A stretch of DNA of 64,000 nucleotides from NCBI GenBank assembly GCA_030704615.1, contig CM060733.1, positions 45,136,001 to 45,200,000 on the forward strand, written 5' to 3'. Under the pieces are notes generated by a model, which was not told the origin of the DNA, did no database searches, and saw nothing but the letters and a program-made list of their open reading frames with translations. The translations under genes were made by a program, and so were the position numbers. Positions 1 through 12,400 of the stretch are shown piece after piece. This DNA comes from Takakia lepidozioides. Lineage: Eukaryota > Streptophyta > Takakiopsida > Takakiales > Takakiaceae. Every line of letters starts with the position of its first letter. Within the stretch, counting starts at the first letter, position 1.

Positions 1-119
1 TCTTGGAAAGGCAGTCCATCCACCTAACTGAGTAGAAAGATTTCCATTGCAATATACTATGTGGTGACTGGCCTATTGACAAAGAAGGTCACTGAAGTAA
101 GAAGCCTGTGCTCTCTTAC

Positions 120-2129
120 AGGAGGTATCAGTAGACTTGAAATTGACCCTGAAGAGGAGAGAATGGGAGTTTCCCAGATAAGTGCGCCATCTGGCAAATG
201 CCAAGCTCTTACAGTGCATCCTCCTGACACAGTGATCACATCTGTAAACATAGATACAGTTGGATTACAGCCAGATCCAAAAAATGCAGACTCAAACTGT
301 GTATTGCGAGCACGTCAACCCTAATGATCAGCTGAAGGATCAGGGTCTGACTAGATATACTCCTATTTACAACCCACCAAATATGTAATAACTGTAGGAT
401 TGTGAACTAGCACAATAGGATCTGCAGGCTTCCTTTACTGAGGGAAATTTCCAAGAGTTCAATACTGAAATGTGTGTCACACTGATGTCTGGTAATATTC
501 CCCAGTAATTGCTCATCACATCATGAAAAAGCAAGGGCTCTTCGAAGCCAGCCATGTGAATGACATGTTGATGAATCCTTACAAAATGTTGTTGAAGTAC
601 ACATTTCTTACCAGAGGATTGATGGGAACAATGGCACTCATTAGGTGGATAGATCATCAATACATAGGAAATCCATGCACCTTAACAATTTTCTGAGATA
701 TGGCATCACCGACCAGGGCTCAGGAAACAAACTCACATTTTCCTAATGCAAGCCCAAGTGCATCAATTGTGTCGGACTCCCCCAGTATGTGCCTCCAGTC
801 TGTACCCCACTCCAGCAGAGCAGCCCCCATTTGTGAGAACCTTTCTGTTGAGGGTAAACTGGACAAATAGAGGATAAGGTAGACAGACGACAATGAACCA
901 AAGACATGAGCAGAAAAACATACAGATCTCGCCAGTGCGCAGATTCAGAGATGCGATGGCATTTTCCTCAGTAGCTACAACCACACGCTTCCTTCCACTC
1001 CCTTGTGTCTGGAATACTGCATGCTTCACCCTCCCAATGTATTGCTGGTGCCTGCATTTAGTCCTCCCTTCCACCATCATGAGCAACATAGAAAGATGGA
1101 AGGAGTATGCCTCAAAACATGGTCACTGTCTCCGGCTATTAAATAAGACACTAAAGTAATCTTCTGCCTGATCTCAAATTCCTGCATGTACCCAGAACGA
1201 GAGGAGGTTTGCAGAATTCTTAGCACTCACAATGAGTTGGAAGAGTCTAAGCTCTTTACTTAATCATGATTAGGGTTTCTCTTTCTGTTGCCAAGTTTGT
1301 GTCACCTTGAGATCGATTAATACTTTCCCACCTCTTTGCAACTACAGTACACCAAGACATTCAGTTCTAAACTGTGTTGAATAATTTGGCATAATCGACC
1401 CAGCTGTCACAAATATTTCCACGTACACTACTTGTCCAAACCATGAGCTCTTAACTTGTGGAGCTTCCTGACTCTGACAAACTTCATAAAAATGACTGTA
1501 AACGGTACTAGATACATGAAAACCTAATTTGTGCTTTGTGATCCAGGAGCTCTTCATGCACAGTTCAAGCCTATATTCAAAGCCAGAAATTCCAGGACTG
1601 AGCCTGCCGACTTTGCTTATGAGATTGGCATCGTTACATTACAATCATAATGTGCACGTCACAAAGTCTGCACTTGCATGGTCTCTTCAATTGAATTTCA
1701 GAGTTTCAAGAGATCTTCCTATTTTGCCAAGTCATACCTCTCTGGCTCTTGAAACCGAGCCAGATGGAATTTACAAGTCACATCCTAGGAGGTTTGCAGC
1801 AAGCCTCGTATGTAAAGTTCACTTCGTCGTTAGCTGGCAATCACATAAGCAAGGTTTAATCCAGTAGCCGTGCAAACTCTTGTGCTTAACTTGCAACTTT
1901 ACAGGGTTTTAAGAAATCTCTGAAAGATCTACATACTAAGTCGGATTCCAATGAGGATACTAGACAAAGACAAGAGAACATACCAGTCCCAGACTCCGAC
2001 TTGATCCTCGTACAGAGCTTCACTTGAGGACATAAGAGACCCCAACAACACAACAGACAGCACCACAAGTAGTAGGGCTGGCGGACGCCATGGCCGCCTG
2101 GTGGTGCGCCCTCCCCCTCCTGCCTCCAT
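120..2129 (-). CDS. EMC1: ER membrane protein complex subunit 1, first four exons (5' partial gene)
   Basis: EMC1 is the large lumenal beta-propeller subunit of the EMC, which inserts tail-anchored and multipass proteins into the ER membrane. Four exons are seen on the minus strand: 2129-1984, 1051-924, 799-737 and 241-120. All introns have GT-AG ends and the phases agree. Exon 1 starts at an ATG followed by a hydrophobic signal peptide, then the mature N-terminus with ALYEDQVGVWDW. Exon 2 continues with HQQYIGRVKHAVF and VVVATEENAIASL, exon 3 with WRHILGESDTID, exon 4 with VRAWHLPDGALIWET. These are the family's N-terminal PQQ/WD-like repeat signatures in the right order. About 151 residues are covered; the remainder of this protein of roughly 980 residues lies beyond the left edge. 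No disabling change is seen. Confidence 0.92.
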
Positions 2130-2785
2130 CTCTCTGTCCGCTCTGCGCTCAGTGGGGAGATGCCATCGCTGAGCTCACAAGGGGAGTTTCGCACGTCCGA
2201 CGGATAATCAGCTCGTCCCGCCTTCATTCGTCCATATCTCGCCAGAGTGGAGTCGTTCTTAATAGCATGTGTTACTTTGTATCTCTGTCTTTTCTTTTTT
2301 CTTTTTTAAATAAAAGGCGTTGGCCATTTCTCTGTCTCCTTTTCAAAAAATGAAAAATGAAATAAAATACAATAAAATTCTGGCTATTCCATGGTTAGAG
2401 ATGTTTGACATGGCATGAGTGGAAGTTTAGTTAAACAAGTGATCTAGGGCCAGTGACCATTGTCAACAATCATACAACAATAACTTTGTGGGGGGAAGAA
2501 AACTCAGTCCATGACTCAGCCTTGATTTATTTAAATGAAATGGCCGACATACAAGACAAAAAAAGACTTTCGATGTTTTCGGCTAGCTACACTTCTGTGA
2601 CTAGGCAATCTTGCAGCCTTGAAGGGTCTGTTATGCAGTCCATCCTAGTCCTTCGACTGGAAATCATGGATAACCATGACCACTTGCCTATGCCATAGTT
2701 TCTAACCGAGGAGAATGGTACTATGGATATTTAGTAACGGGCAATAAACCTCATTACCATAACCAGTACTTGCACGCGTCACAAC
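2130..2785. other. Intergenic; relic of repetitive-gene 3' end at 2700-2785
   Basis: No gene is recognised between the EMC1 start and the repetitive secreted-protein gene. The part next to the latter (about 2690-2785, minus strand) still reads like the beginning of another repeat module after its stop codon (VV..AS.GYGN), so it is former coding sequence or a 3' UTR made from it. Confidence 0.5.
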
Positions 2786-5203
2786 TTATGGAGGAGGCAC
2801 ACCGGGAAATCCTAGACTGCCACCACTAGGAAAACCGGCACCGGGAAATCCTAGACTCCCACCACTAGGAAAACCGGCACCGGGAAATCCTAGACTCCCA
2901 CCACTGGGAAAACCGGCACCTGGAAATCCTGGATTGCCACCACTAGGGAAACCGACACCTGGAAATCCTGGACTACCACCACTAGGGAAACCGGCACCTG
3001 GAAATCCTGGACTGCCACCGCCGGGAAACAAACCGGGACCACCTCCTGTAGCGGGTCCGAAAGGTCCAAAACTTCCAAACGGAGAAGGATGGAATGGATG
3101 TTTAGCATCAAAATACTTCAGATTACCATACCCACTTGCCGATGCCCCAGCTTGTGGAGGAGGTACACCGGGAAATCCTAGACTGCCACCACTGGGAAAA
3201 CCGGCACCTGGAAATCCTGGACTGCCACCACTAGGGAAACCGGCACCTGGAAATCCTGGACTGCCACCCCCGGGAAACAAACCGGGACCACCTCCTGCAG
3301 CGGGTCCGAAAGGTCCAAAACTTCCAAACGGAGAAGGATGGAATGGATGTTTAGCATCGAAGTACTTCAGATTACCATACCCACTTGTCGATGCCACAAC
3401 TTGTAGAGGAGGTACACCGGGAAATCCTAGACTGCCACCACTCGGAAAACCGGCACCGGGAAATCCTAGACTGCCACCACTGGGAAAACTGGCACCTGGA
3501 AATCCTGGACTGCCACCGCCGGGAAACAAACCGGGACCACCTCCTGCAGCGGGTCCAAAACTTCCAAACGGAGAAGGATGGAATGGATGTTTAGCATCGA
3601 AGTACTTCAGATTACCATACCCACTTGCCGATGCCACAGCTTCTGGAGGAGGTACACCGGGAAATCCTAGACTGCCACCACTGGGAAAACCGGCACCGGG
3701 AAATCCTAGACTGCCACCACTGGGAAAACCGGCACCTGGAAATCCTGGACTGCCACCACTAGGGAAACCGGCACCTGGAAATCCTGGACTGCCACCCCCG
3801 GGAAACAAACCGGGACCACCTCCTGCAGCGGGTCCGAAAGGTCCAAAACTTCCAAACGGAGAAGGATGGAATGGATGTTTAGCATCGAAGTACTTCAGAT
3901 TACCATACCCACTTGTCGATGCCACAACTTGTAGAGGAGGTACACCGGGAAATCCTAGACTGCCACCACTGGGAAAACCGGCACCGGGAAATCCTAGACT
4001 CCCACCACTGGGAAAACCGGCACCTGGAAATCCTGGACTGCCACCACTGGGAAAACCGGCACCTGGAAATCCTGGACTGCCACCACTGAGAAAACCACCG
4101 GGAAATCCTGGATTGCCACCGCCGGGAAACAAACCGGGACCACCTCCTGCAGCGGGTCCGAAAGGTCCAAAACTTCCAAACGGAGAAGGATGGAATGGAT
4201 GTTTAGCATTGAAGTACTTCAGATTACCATACCCACTTGCCGATGCCACAGCTTCTGGAGGAGGTACACCGGGAAATCCTAGACTGCCACCACTGGGAAA
4301 ACCGGCACCTGGAAATCCTGGACTGCCACCACTGGGAAAACCACCGGGAAATCCTGGACTGCCACTGCCGGGAAACAAACCGGGACCACCTCCTGCAGCG
4401 GGTCCAAAAGGTCCAAAACTTCCAAACGGAGAAGGATGGAATGGATGTTTAGCGTCAAAGTACTTCAGATTACCATAACCACTTGCCCATGCCACAGCTT
4501 CTGGAGGAGGAGGAGGCCCACCAGGAAATCCTGGACCGCCACCACCGGGAAATGAAAAGGGATCACCTCTTGGACCGCCGGGTCCAAACGGTCCAAAACC
4601 TTTAAACGGAGGAGGACGGTCCGGACGTTTTTCACTACTATTGAGATCATTCCCACTAGGTAGTTCCATTGAATGACCTTGCTTGTGTCCTCCGATATCA
4701 TCTCCATTTGGAAGGTTTCCTCCGACATAAGGATGTAGAGCCGCATCCATTTCTCCACCTCCATCAGGAATGCCTTCATCGCTTGGATTTCTACTCTGAG
4801 ACCCATCACCATCGGGCCCTAGAGGACTTGCTAGGGCTCCAAGATCATGACCAGCAGGAGGCTTAAAACTACTCAAAGGACTAGGATCACTAGGTTTGTT
4901 GTCGAGGTCCAAATTACCAAGCACTACACCCTGTGAATCATGCTTGTTCCCAACACCTTCACTTTCACTCTCCAAATCGAAAGGACGAGCTTTACTACTA
5001 GTGTCACCCACCACTACACTCCCAGAATCATGCTTGTTCCCAATCCCTACACTTCCACTCTCCAAATCGTAAGGACGAGCTTTACTATCAACAATACCAG
5101 TACCAACTCTACGATAATCAGCTTGCACACTCCCTACTAGAAAAAACACAAACAAGAGGGAAGGCACCATACGAATCTGTTGCATAGTCTTCATTGCAAG
5201 CAA
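2786..5203 (-). CDS. Secreted Gly/Pro/Phe-rich modular repeat protein, 805 residues
   Basis: A single uninterrupted frame starts at an ATG and has an N-terminal signal peptide (about residues 1-28, hydrophobic core LLFVFFLVG, likely cleavage after VQA). Next come two degenerate copies of a roughly 30-residue acidic unit (SKARP.DLES...GNKHDS), then six large modules. Each module has a fixed part, SGYGNLKYFDAKHPFHPSPF followed by a GPFGPAAGGGPGLFPGG stretch, and a variable run of GFPSGGSLGFPGA-type units that look like collagen or elastin. No membrane anchor follows, so export to the wall or apoplast is inferred. I recognise no named family; a cell-wall structural protein is the best guess. The stop is a TAA where sister modules have CAA (Gln), and module-like sequence continues beyond it, so the C-terminus may be truncated. 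A TATA box lies about 48 bp upstream. Confidence 0.72.
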   Translation of the reverse strand: MLAMKTMQQIRMVPSLLFVFFLVGSVQADYRRVGTGIVDSKARPYDLESGSVGIGNKHDSGSVVVGDTSSKARPFDLESESEGVGNKHDSQGVVLGNLDLDNKPSDPSPLSSFKPPAGHDLGALASPLGPDGDGSQSRNPSDEGIPDGGGEMDAALHPYVGGNLPNGDDIGGHKQGHSMELPSGNDLNSSEKRPDRPPPFKGFGPFGPGGPRGDPFSFPGGGGPGFPGGPPPPPEAVAWASGYGNLKYFDAKHPFHPSPFGSFGPFGPAAGGGPGLFPGSGSPGFPGGFPSGGSPGFPGAGFPSGGSLGFPGVPPPEAVASASGYGNLKYFNAKHPFHPSPFGSFGPFGPAAGGGPGLFPGGGNPGFPGGFLSGGSPGFPGAGFPSGGSPGFPGAGFPSGGSLGFPGAGFPSGGSLGFPGVPPLQVVASTSGYGNLKYFDAKHPFHPSPFGSFGPFGPAAGGGPGLFPGGGSPGFPGAGFPSGGSPGFPGAGFPSGGSLGFPGAGFPSGGSLGFPGVPPPEAVASASGYGNLKYFDAKHPFHPSPFGSFGPAAGGGPGLFPGGGSPGFPGASFPSGGSLGFPGAGFPSGGSLGFPGVPPLQVVASTSGYGNLKYFDAKHPFHPSPFGSFGPFGPAAGGGPGLFPGGGSPGFPGAGFPSGGSPGFPGAGFPSGGSLGFPGVPPPQAGASASGYGNLKYFDAKHPFHPSPFGSFGPFGPATGGGPGLFPGGGSPGFPGAGFPSGGSPGFPGVGFPSGGNPGFPGAGFPSGGSLGFPGAGFPSGGSLGFPGAGFPSGGSLGFPGVPPP
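2789..4600 (-). repeat. Tandem coding repeat array, six modules with nested short units
   Basis: Six tandem modules of varied length share a nearly identical fixed core; the nested units of about 33-39 bp (GGSPGFPGAGFPS type) vary from two to five per module. The fourth module lacks one FGP triplet. Near-identity between modules at the DNA level shows recent unequal exchange or conversion. Because unit lengths are multiples of three, a long mirror frame is also open on the plus strand (2934-4478); it has no independent support. Confidence 0.9.
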
Positions 5204-5234
5204 TCAACACGCACACACAAGTTGTTGGTAAGCC

Positions 5235-5695
5235 ATTCCAAGACTTCATTTATATAGTGACTCAAGGCCAACACCTCAAACAACATACTGATAAACATAG
5301 CGGCTGTTGTGCACTATAGTAGTGTCCATAGATTCAGTGAATATATTGGGTTTCAAGAAAGCCTAATAATTACCTATCCTGTCGTCATTAGTCAAACTTG
5401 ATGTTGAAGAAATTGAAATTAGGTCACAAATCAATTGTAAACAAGCTTCAACTACAAGAGATTCAATCAACTCACTGGTTCAAACTAACTCGCTCCTTCG
5501 TGCTTGAAATAGTTGTCCAATTTTCCAGAAAAACAAAAAAAAGCTAGGATGTCTTAAAAATGAACTCACCTAAATAGAAATCAAAAACAGAAAAAAGAAA
5601 GGAAAAAAAAGAGCCCTAAATATCAGTGGATGCCTAGGTCAATGAATGAATGGTCTACTTTGAAGCCTTTAAAATCTAAACATAACTGATCTCCA
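5235..5695 (+). repeat. Direct repeat, copy A (promoter side of the modular gene)
   Basis: This block matches 6222-6833 over most of its length. Shared landmarks are TATATAGTGACTCAAGGCC, ATAAACATAGCGGCTGTTG, TGAAGAAATTGAAATTAGG and CAGTGGATGCCTAG. Copy A lies directly upstream of the modular gene's ATG, so the repeat includes its promoter. Confidence 0.85.
5247..5256 (-). promoter_or_regulatory. TATA box of the modular repeat protein gene
   Basis: The minus strand reads TATATAAATG about 48 bp before the ATG at 5203, leaving room for a short 5' UTR. The same TATA-bearing block occurs in the duplicated copy at about 6.23 kb, where no gene follows. Confidence 0.5.
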
Positions 5696-6221
5696 TCCAT
5701 TTATCATCCATACTTTCGTCATTCAAAGACTTACAGCGAGTCATCCATCCATCTCTAGTTCGGCCGCCGAACCCAAGCGCGGTTAGGGTTTGAAAATAAT
5801 GATGATTGCCGTTACTGCCACCTTTTTATATTCCGTCAGTACCCCCACGGCCGACAGTTACTTACTCAACCGTAAAGAAACTTTATCTTTTTTTTACTCA
5901 ATGGTAATCCCACTATTTACTATTTACTAATCAGCGAAGTTAACTAGTTATTTACTATCAACTAATCACCCCTTAGTAATTAATAATTCCCGGGCACCCA
6001 AACATTCCTCACCCACTGAATTTAATATCAAAATTATTCCATAATTAATACCAAATTCTTCACTGCGCCGGATATGGATGGATGTAAGAATATTTTTGAG
6101 ATGAAATCTGGTGGGCTGTTGACTAGTATGTAAGGAGGGTGGCAGTGTTGGTTGGGAATAATCTCACGCACTAATGAGCTTCACTCCATTAACATTGTAA
6201 ACTGTGTTGTCTTTTTGTACC
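5696..6221. other. AT-rich spacer between the direct repeats
   Basis: AT-rich DNA with runs of ACTATTTACTAATC-like short repetitions (about 5900-5990). No coding, RNA or terminal-repeat structure is seen. Confidence 0.4.
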
Positions 6222-6833
6222 AAGACTTCCATTATATAGTGACTCAAGGCCAAGGCATACTGATAAACATAGCGGCTGTTGTGCACTATAGTAGTGTCCA
6301 CAGATTTTTCTTTTTTTCTTTTTTTCTTTTTTAAAGAAAGGGAAAGAAGAAAAAGAAGAAAAGAAAAAGTGTCCAACAGATTCAGTGAATATATTGGGTT
6401 TCAAGAAAGCCAAAAAAAAAAGCCTAATTATTACCTATCCTGTCGTTATTATTAGTCAAACTTGATGTTGAAGAAATTGAAATTAGGTCACAGATCAATT
6501 GTAAACAAGCTTCAACTACAAGAGATTCAATCAAATCAGTGGTTCAGACTAAATCACTCCTTCGTGCTTGAAATAGTTGTCCAATTTTTCAGAAAAACAA
6601 AAAAGGGGCTAGGATGTCTTCTTTTTCTTTTCTTTTTAATTTTAAAACAGGGGTCTGGCCCTGGAAGCTTTATTTGGAATTATTGAAGATGTCTTAAAAA
6701 TGAACTCACCTAAATAGAAAACAGAAACAGAAAGAAAAAAGAAAAAAGAATGAGCCCTAAATATCAGTGGATGCCTAGTTCAATGAATGAATAGTTTACT
6801 TTGAAGCCTTTAAAATCTATATATAACTGATCT
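6222..6833 (+). repeat. Direct repeat, copy B (orphan promoter copy)
   Basis: Second copy of the 5235-5695 block, lengthened by a polypyrimidine/polypurine tract (about 6306-6370) and a short insert near 6616-6686. No coding sequence comparable to the modular gene follows it, so it looks like a leftover of a local tandem duplication. Confidence 0.85.
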
Positions 6834-8227
6834 GAGTGACCCACAGAAAGGACACTGGGTGGATTGGGAACTTGGGCCTCCAGAAAGCAAGCACCATTGA
6901 AGCTGCAACAGGGATCCACATGGTGATGGTGCAGTGATGGTGACAAACTCCAAATGCACTGGTTTTGTGTTGCAGGTACACACAAAGTCTTAATGCCAAT
7001 GTGTGCCTCTCCCCATCAATGTACTTCTCTCTCACAACAACCCAATCAAATCTTCACCCTGCCCCCACAGTGGTTAGAGCACTGCAGCTCTGTTGCCTGT
7101 AATCATCCCTTCAAAGTTCAAAACTTCAAATCCATTTGCATCCTGTGGGAACTTCTGTGGTCCAGACGGTGACTCCTGCCCAAGCAAGTGACTCCCTCGT
7201 CCATATGAATTTCTGGGATGTGAGAAATAGATAGAGAGAGAGTGATGCATGTGCTCATATTCTTTCTACAGAAGAGGCTCAGACATCTCTCCTTGTATCG
7301 ATTGAAACGTAGTTGATGGCGCTGGGCAATACAGGTTTGGATGATGCTCATAGGAGGAGGCCCCCCATCATTTTGGCTGGTATGTTAGGCCAACCTTGCT
7401 TGCTGGAAACCTTCCTTTCTGTCACTGCCAATCATCAGCCCAAAAGTTGAAGGTCCAATCTATCTACCTCTAGGAACTGTGGCCAGCATACTAGGAACAA
7501 CCACCACCCTTGTGTGGCATTCTAACATTTTGGCCTCAAATTGGGAAATGAGTTGCTATGGACTAAATTGGCTTTTCAAAAAGTAGCTTTGTGTATATCT
7601 TACCCTGGAGGATACTGCATGCATCGTCACAAGGTAATCTAATGCTCCTTCTTCCCAAGAATATTTTGTTTAAAGGGGAGAAGAGGGAGCGCCACTGATT
7701 AGTATGAGGGATGAAGCAAGGGGTGTACTTGTTGATGATTCCCTATGTTTTGATATCAGCAAGTGTTTGGTAAAAATATTGGCAACCTATTGACTGGGCT
7801 CAGGAGTGCGGAAGAATGAAGCATTCCTGCCTCACCTTCAACCTGCAAGAGATTGAGAAGTCAGTTCCACTTCTCAGAAGGTCTTACCTTCTTATACTGG
7901 CAATTAATGAAAATAGTCGCATAGACCACGAACAAGGAGCCACTTTATCCACAGGGCTTGTAATTTGGTCCTGATTATTTGAAGTTGGGGCAGCCTGGAG
8001 ATGCCCTGGGCAACTTGACCATGGCATTGCAAAAGCTCAAGTTGGGCTGAGTGGTGCCATGTTTGTTCTGGTAATTAATTACTACTTTGCTCTCCTGTGC
8101 TCACCATCTTAGTAAGGGAACAATCACATCACCTCTTTCCAAAATTGGGGCAGCATGTGCTTCACTTTTCGGACAGGGAAAGTCTACTCCAGAACAAAGG
8201 GGCTGCCCCCTCCTATCTAACTCTTAA
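6834..8227. other. Intergenic region, nothing recognised
   Basis: Neither strand gives a frame resembling a known protein. A weak tRNA-like stretch near 7064-7130 is discussed under rejected items. The region ends where similarity to the segment at 35.0 kb begins. Confidence 0.4.
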
Positions 8228-9442
8228 CTCTCCACTGTTGGAGACAATCTATCCTGCCCACATATTGGCACCATAATGCTTCCCTGAGTTCTTGCACATG
8301 CAGGAAATTCAATGTCATTCTTGGTAGATTGGTGAGCACAAACCATCGCATGAAACCATAATCTTGTTTTGGATACACGTCTTTTAAAATACTTCCCGGT
8401 GTTGGATTTGATATTATGCATATGTGAGAGTATGGGACTCTTGAATATCAAAGAGGGATGTTGCAAACCCAGTGTTGGTTTCATAATTTCGGTGAATCAG
8501 GTGTCTGTTTTGTGTGAGGTTGCTTCAAATTCTCTTGCTCACCACAAAGGTACAACACCTGGATCTTTAGCTGCTACCAACGATTGATGTAGTCATCAAC
8601 ATAACCAGTGCACAACTACTCATACTGTCTCTCGAACTGCAGTCAAATTCTTCCAAGAAGGATTCTGATGCACATGAAGACCTGACCAATCAAGAAATTT
8701 ATCATTCCGCAATCTCTACCTAGAAATGTTTCTCCATGATCCCGACACTGCCTCAATCAAAGTTTCACTGCATTCTTCATGAAGGTGGAATTTTGTGAGT
8801 TACATGAGAGGCAGGAGAGAGGCCACAAAGGTAATGGTGGAGTGGACACTGAATGCACTGAGTTGGAGCTCAAATGATAAAAGAAACATCTTGACACAAT
8901 TTATCTACCTAGCATTTCGTCATACCCTTTCAATGTCCTTTCACTAACAGTCAAGAGGGAGAGGGCCCAGATATAACACATGCACATGGTCGCTTTACTG
9001 CAATTAGACGCACAATGTTAGTTAAATGAGACAGGATGACACAGATAAGAAGGATTAGCCCCCCATCCTAATAAACATTACCCCTTACCTCAAAGTCTCC
9101 TCAAAGGAGAGGGTATTGCTATGACACCTTTGGCCGTGGCAGAAGCTCAACAGTCTCTAGCACAAAGGGCTATCATAGACAAAAACTCTGTAGAGAGATT
9201 AAGGGCCACAATATGCAGATGATTTCTCCACATAGTTGGCCCAAACCCCCAATTTTAAAGCTATGTACAAAATGGACGTATTTTTTTCTGTGTTCTAAGA
9301 TCCCAACATGATCAGGATGAAGACTTCCCCCAACTCACAGCCCACTGAGGACATGTTTTTCTGGATAACCTAGAAACTGAGGTTTCTGATATAGAGATCT
9401 CTTTTAGAGGGGAAGAGCAAGACTACTGCTTCAAGTCACCAG

Positions 9443-12400
9443 CTAGTTTGGCTTCTCCACCTCTGGCCCAACGTTGTAAGCAGGCTTCTCGTCAATGTCA
9501 GTCGGCGGAATGATCTGTTTCCAAAACCAGTGTTCGCGCCACACGTAGACCATCTCCTCAATTGGCACACCCTTAGTCTCAGGGAGGAACAAATAAATGA
9601 ATATGGTCATTATCACAACAAACCCAGAAAAGAAAAAGAAAATCCCATACTTGAAGTGACATAGTATGGTCAGAAAGGCCTGGGCAACAACGAATGTGAA
9701 GAAAAGGTTTACTGCCACATTGATAGTCTGGCCAGCCGACCGTGTCTCCAAGGGGAAAATCTCACTGGGGACCAACCATCCTAGAGGACCCCACGACCAG
9801 GCAAAGGCTGCCACATAGATGCAGACGAGTGCTACCACTGCAGAAGATTCCCCCTTAGTCAATGTCTTGGTCCCTCCAAATTTGAGTGCCAGGATAACTC
9901 CAATAATGACCTGCATGCATGCATAGGCCACGGTTGCTGTTACTTCTCTCGCTCCCTTCTCTCTCTCGCTCAATCTCGGTTTCTCTACTTTGTCCCATGA
10001 GTCAATTCCTTCTTCTCTCCCGCCTCGAGTCTGCAGTTGCTATTTTGACGAGTGCTCCACCATCAGCAGTAACAGTGCTGATCACACTTGGCTTGCAAGC
10101 TTACAGATGGCCCTGCCAATCCGTCTTATGACTAAATGGCACATCCATCCGTTCTACATAGGATGTTCTCGTGACTAATCCAACAATGCACGAAAGCTCT
10201 ACGCAGTGTGCCATTCTACACTATCCGCTATGAAATTGCAGGACCACCAACACTGTGACCAGATTACCCATCAGGAGAAGCTCTTCAGCTCCCTTACACT
10301 AACCACAGCCTTTCCAGAACAGTGACAACCAAACTCATTCCCAAAACAGAAAGCAATGTATTAAGAGCTGACCTGACAAATGAACATCTGGACTCCACCC
10401 TCCAAAAACAATTTCCTGCGTCCCCACCGATCCGCTGTGGCAAGAGAAACAAAAGTGGAAACACAAAACACCGCACCCGTAATGACTGATGAGTAGAGAG
10501 AGGCATTGGATCCAAATCCAATGGTGCTGAAGAGGACAGGAGCGTAGAAATTGATAGCATTGATTCCTGTCATCTGCTGGAAGAATGGGATTGCTATAGC
10601 CATCACCAGTTGCGGACGGTTTCGTTTCTGAAGTATGTTGCGGAAAGGGTGTTTTACCTGCAGACCGATTAATTCCTGAAAGGGTCAGATACGTCATAGA
10701 GAAGAATCTGCAGAAGGATAAGGTTTACCTCATTTTGTATCCTTTTTACTGAAATCAATGGCACAGCATAGGGATCTTATGTGCCTCCTTCTCATTGACC
10801 TGTTCATGGTACTTCTGCTCAAGGGAAGTTGAGAGAGAAAGAAATTTCTGATTATCTATATTTTCAGGTAGTTCTCTACCAAGTCCTCGGCCCAGAGGTA
10901 GCATACTGGGAGGGTGCAACCAGGGTTTCTGCCTTACTACTGGCTGACTGGAGTACAAATTGCACATCCATTCAGAAATAGTTGAAGCCCTTGTTCAATG
11001 TTGCCTTCTAGCTATCGAACTAAGAGTCCTCGTACAGTGGCAGAGGTATTATCACTTATGGTGCAATGAATTGTGTAATTCCGACACACAGGTGACCATG
11101 GGCATGGGCCTGGCCTTGGGATTCAAAACTTGATGTGTATCAAACAACCAGATCTGACACTGGCATTGACATCAGCCTGCAAACCACTTTCAGGGCATCT
11201 TCACTCAAAGGTGAAAATCCAGCAAGCTACAGATATCCATTGACAAACCACTTCAGCAACCAAAATCACAGCATGCTCACCTGGTTTGCAGTTGCACTAG
11301 CCTCCTGCATGTCCTCAAATTCTGCGGTCACATTGTCGACACCACGAATCTTAACAAGAGTAGCACGCCCTTTCTCCATATGCCCCCGCTCAATCAGGCT
11401 GTTGGGCGTCTCCGGACAGAAAAGACCCCCAAGTGTAAGACAGATGGCAGGTACAGCAGCCCCTCCAAGAGAGAGACGCCAACCCCATGGTTGCAGCTTG
11501 CTAGTGCCATAGTTGATAATATTAGCACAAAGAATGCCAAAAGTTGTGGCAAGCTGAAACATGATGTTGAGCCTTCCTCGCATATTTGCAGGGGCCATCT
11601 CAGACAAGTAGAGAGGCACAGCCTGCCCCACAAACATCAAATGCCCATCACACACCTAATATGGTATTGAGATCTCTCTGCTGCTTTAAAGATTTTCGAA
11701 TATGCCAAATTTCACATCATACATTGGTGCTCGGCATGGACAAAGAACTCCAAGAATCAAACCAAGATGGAGAGTCATCTAGAAAGCTGCCAGACCAAAG
11801 AATGCCAAAGTTGATGGCGGTGTTCAATGCAACCAGGGAAGAGGATTGGGAAATAATGCCGAAAGCAGAACAACTCTAAAATGCATGGAATTCAACTCCG
11901 GTCAATCCCTTTCACAACATAATGAACCAGTTTAGGGAGACAAAGCACGTGCAGAAGGCTCCCGAGAGCTTGTGTTCTTAAAGTCAGCAACACAGTGATC
12001 GGGAAGGAAGAGTTCGTTTCAGAAAATATCAGACCTGGTTGCCGAACCCAATTCCAAAACCAAGCAGGATTCGGCCTATGATGAGCATAGCCAAGTCTTG
12101 GGCAGCCGCATTCAGAATCGCACCACAAAGGAAGCTCAGGCCCCCACAAAGCATAGTGATCTTGCGGCCCAGAATGCGTGTCGTGTAGGAGGCCCCAAAG
12201 CTGGCCACCATACCCGCAAGATAGAGAGAAGACGTGAAGAGTTGCAGGGCTTGGTTGTCATACTTGCAGTAGTCAGTCTCTTTTGCGGCCTCCTTCTTGC
12301 GGTATACAGTCGGAAAAAACTTTTGCAGGAAGTCACTCATAGACGTCACCCCACCTTCCAATCCGTCGGTTAGAGCTCAGCACAAGAAGCAGCAGACTGT

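Noticed and set aside
1-30. Possible fifth EMC1 exon after CTACTCAG at the left edge
   Set aside because: The translated codons do not resemble the family at this position; the true exon probably lies outside the window.
2934-4478. 514-codon plus-strand frame opposite the modular protein gene
   Set aside because: It exists because repeat units are multiples of three. It has no signal peptide or independent signature, while the minus strand has a signal peptide, TATA box and full-length frame.
7064-7135. tRNA-like stretch (GTGGTTAGAGCACTGCAGC, then AAGTTCAAAAC)
   Set aside because: No second copy, tail or target duplication in the window; box B match is weak.
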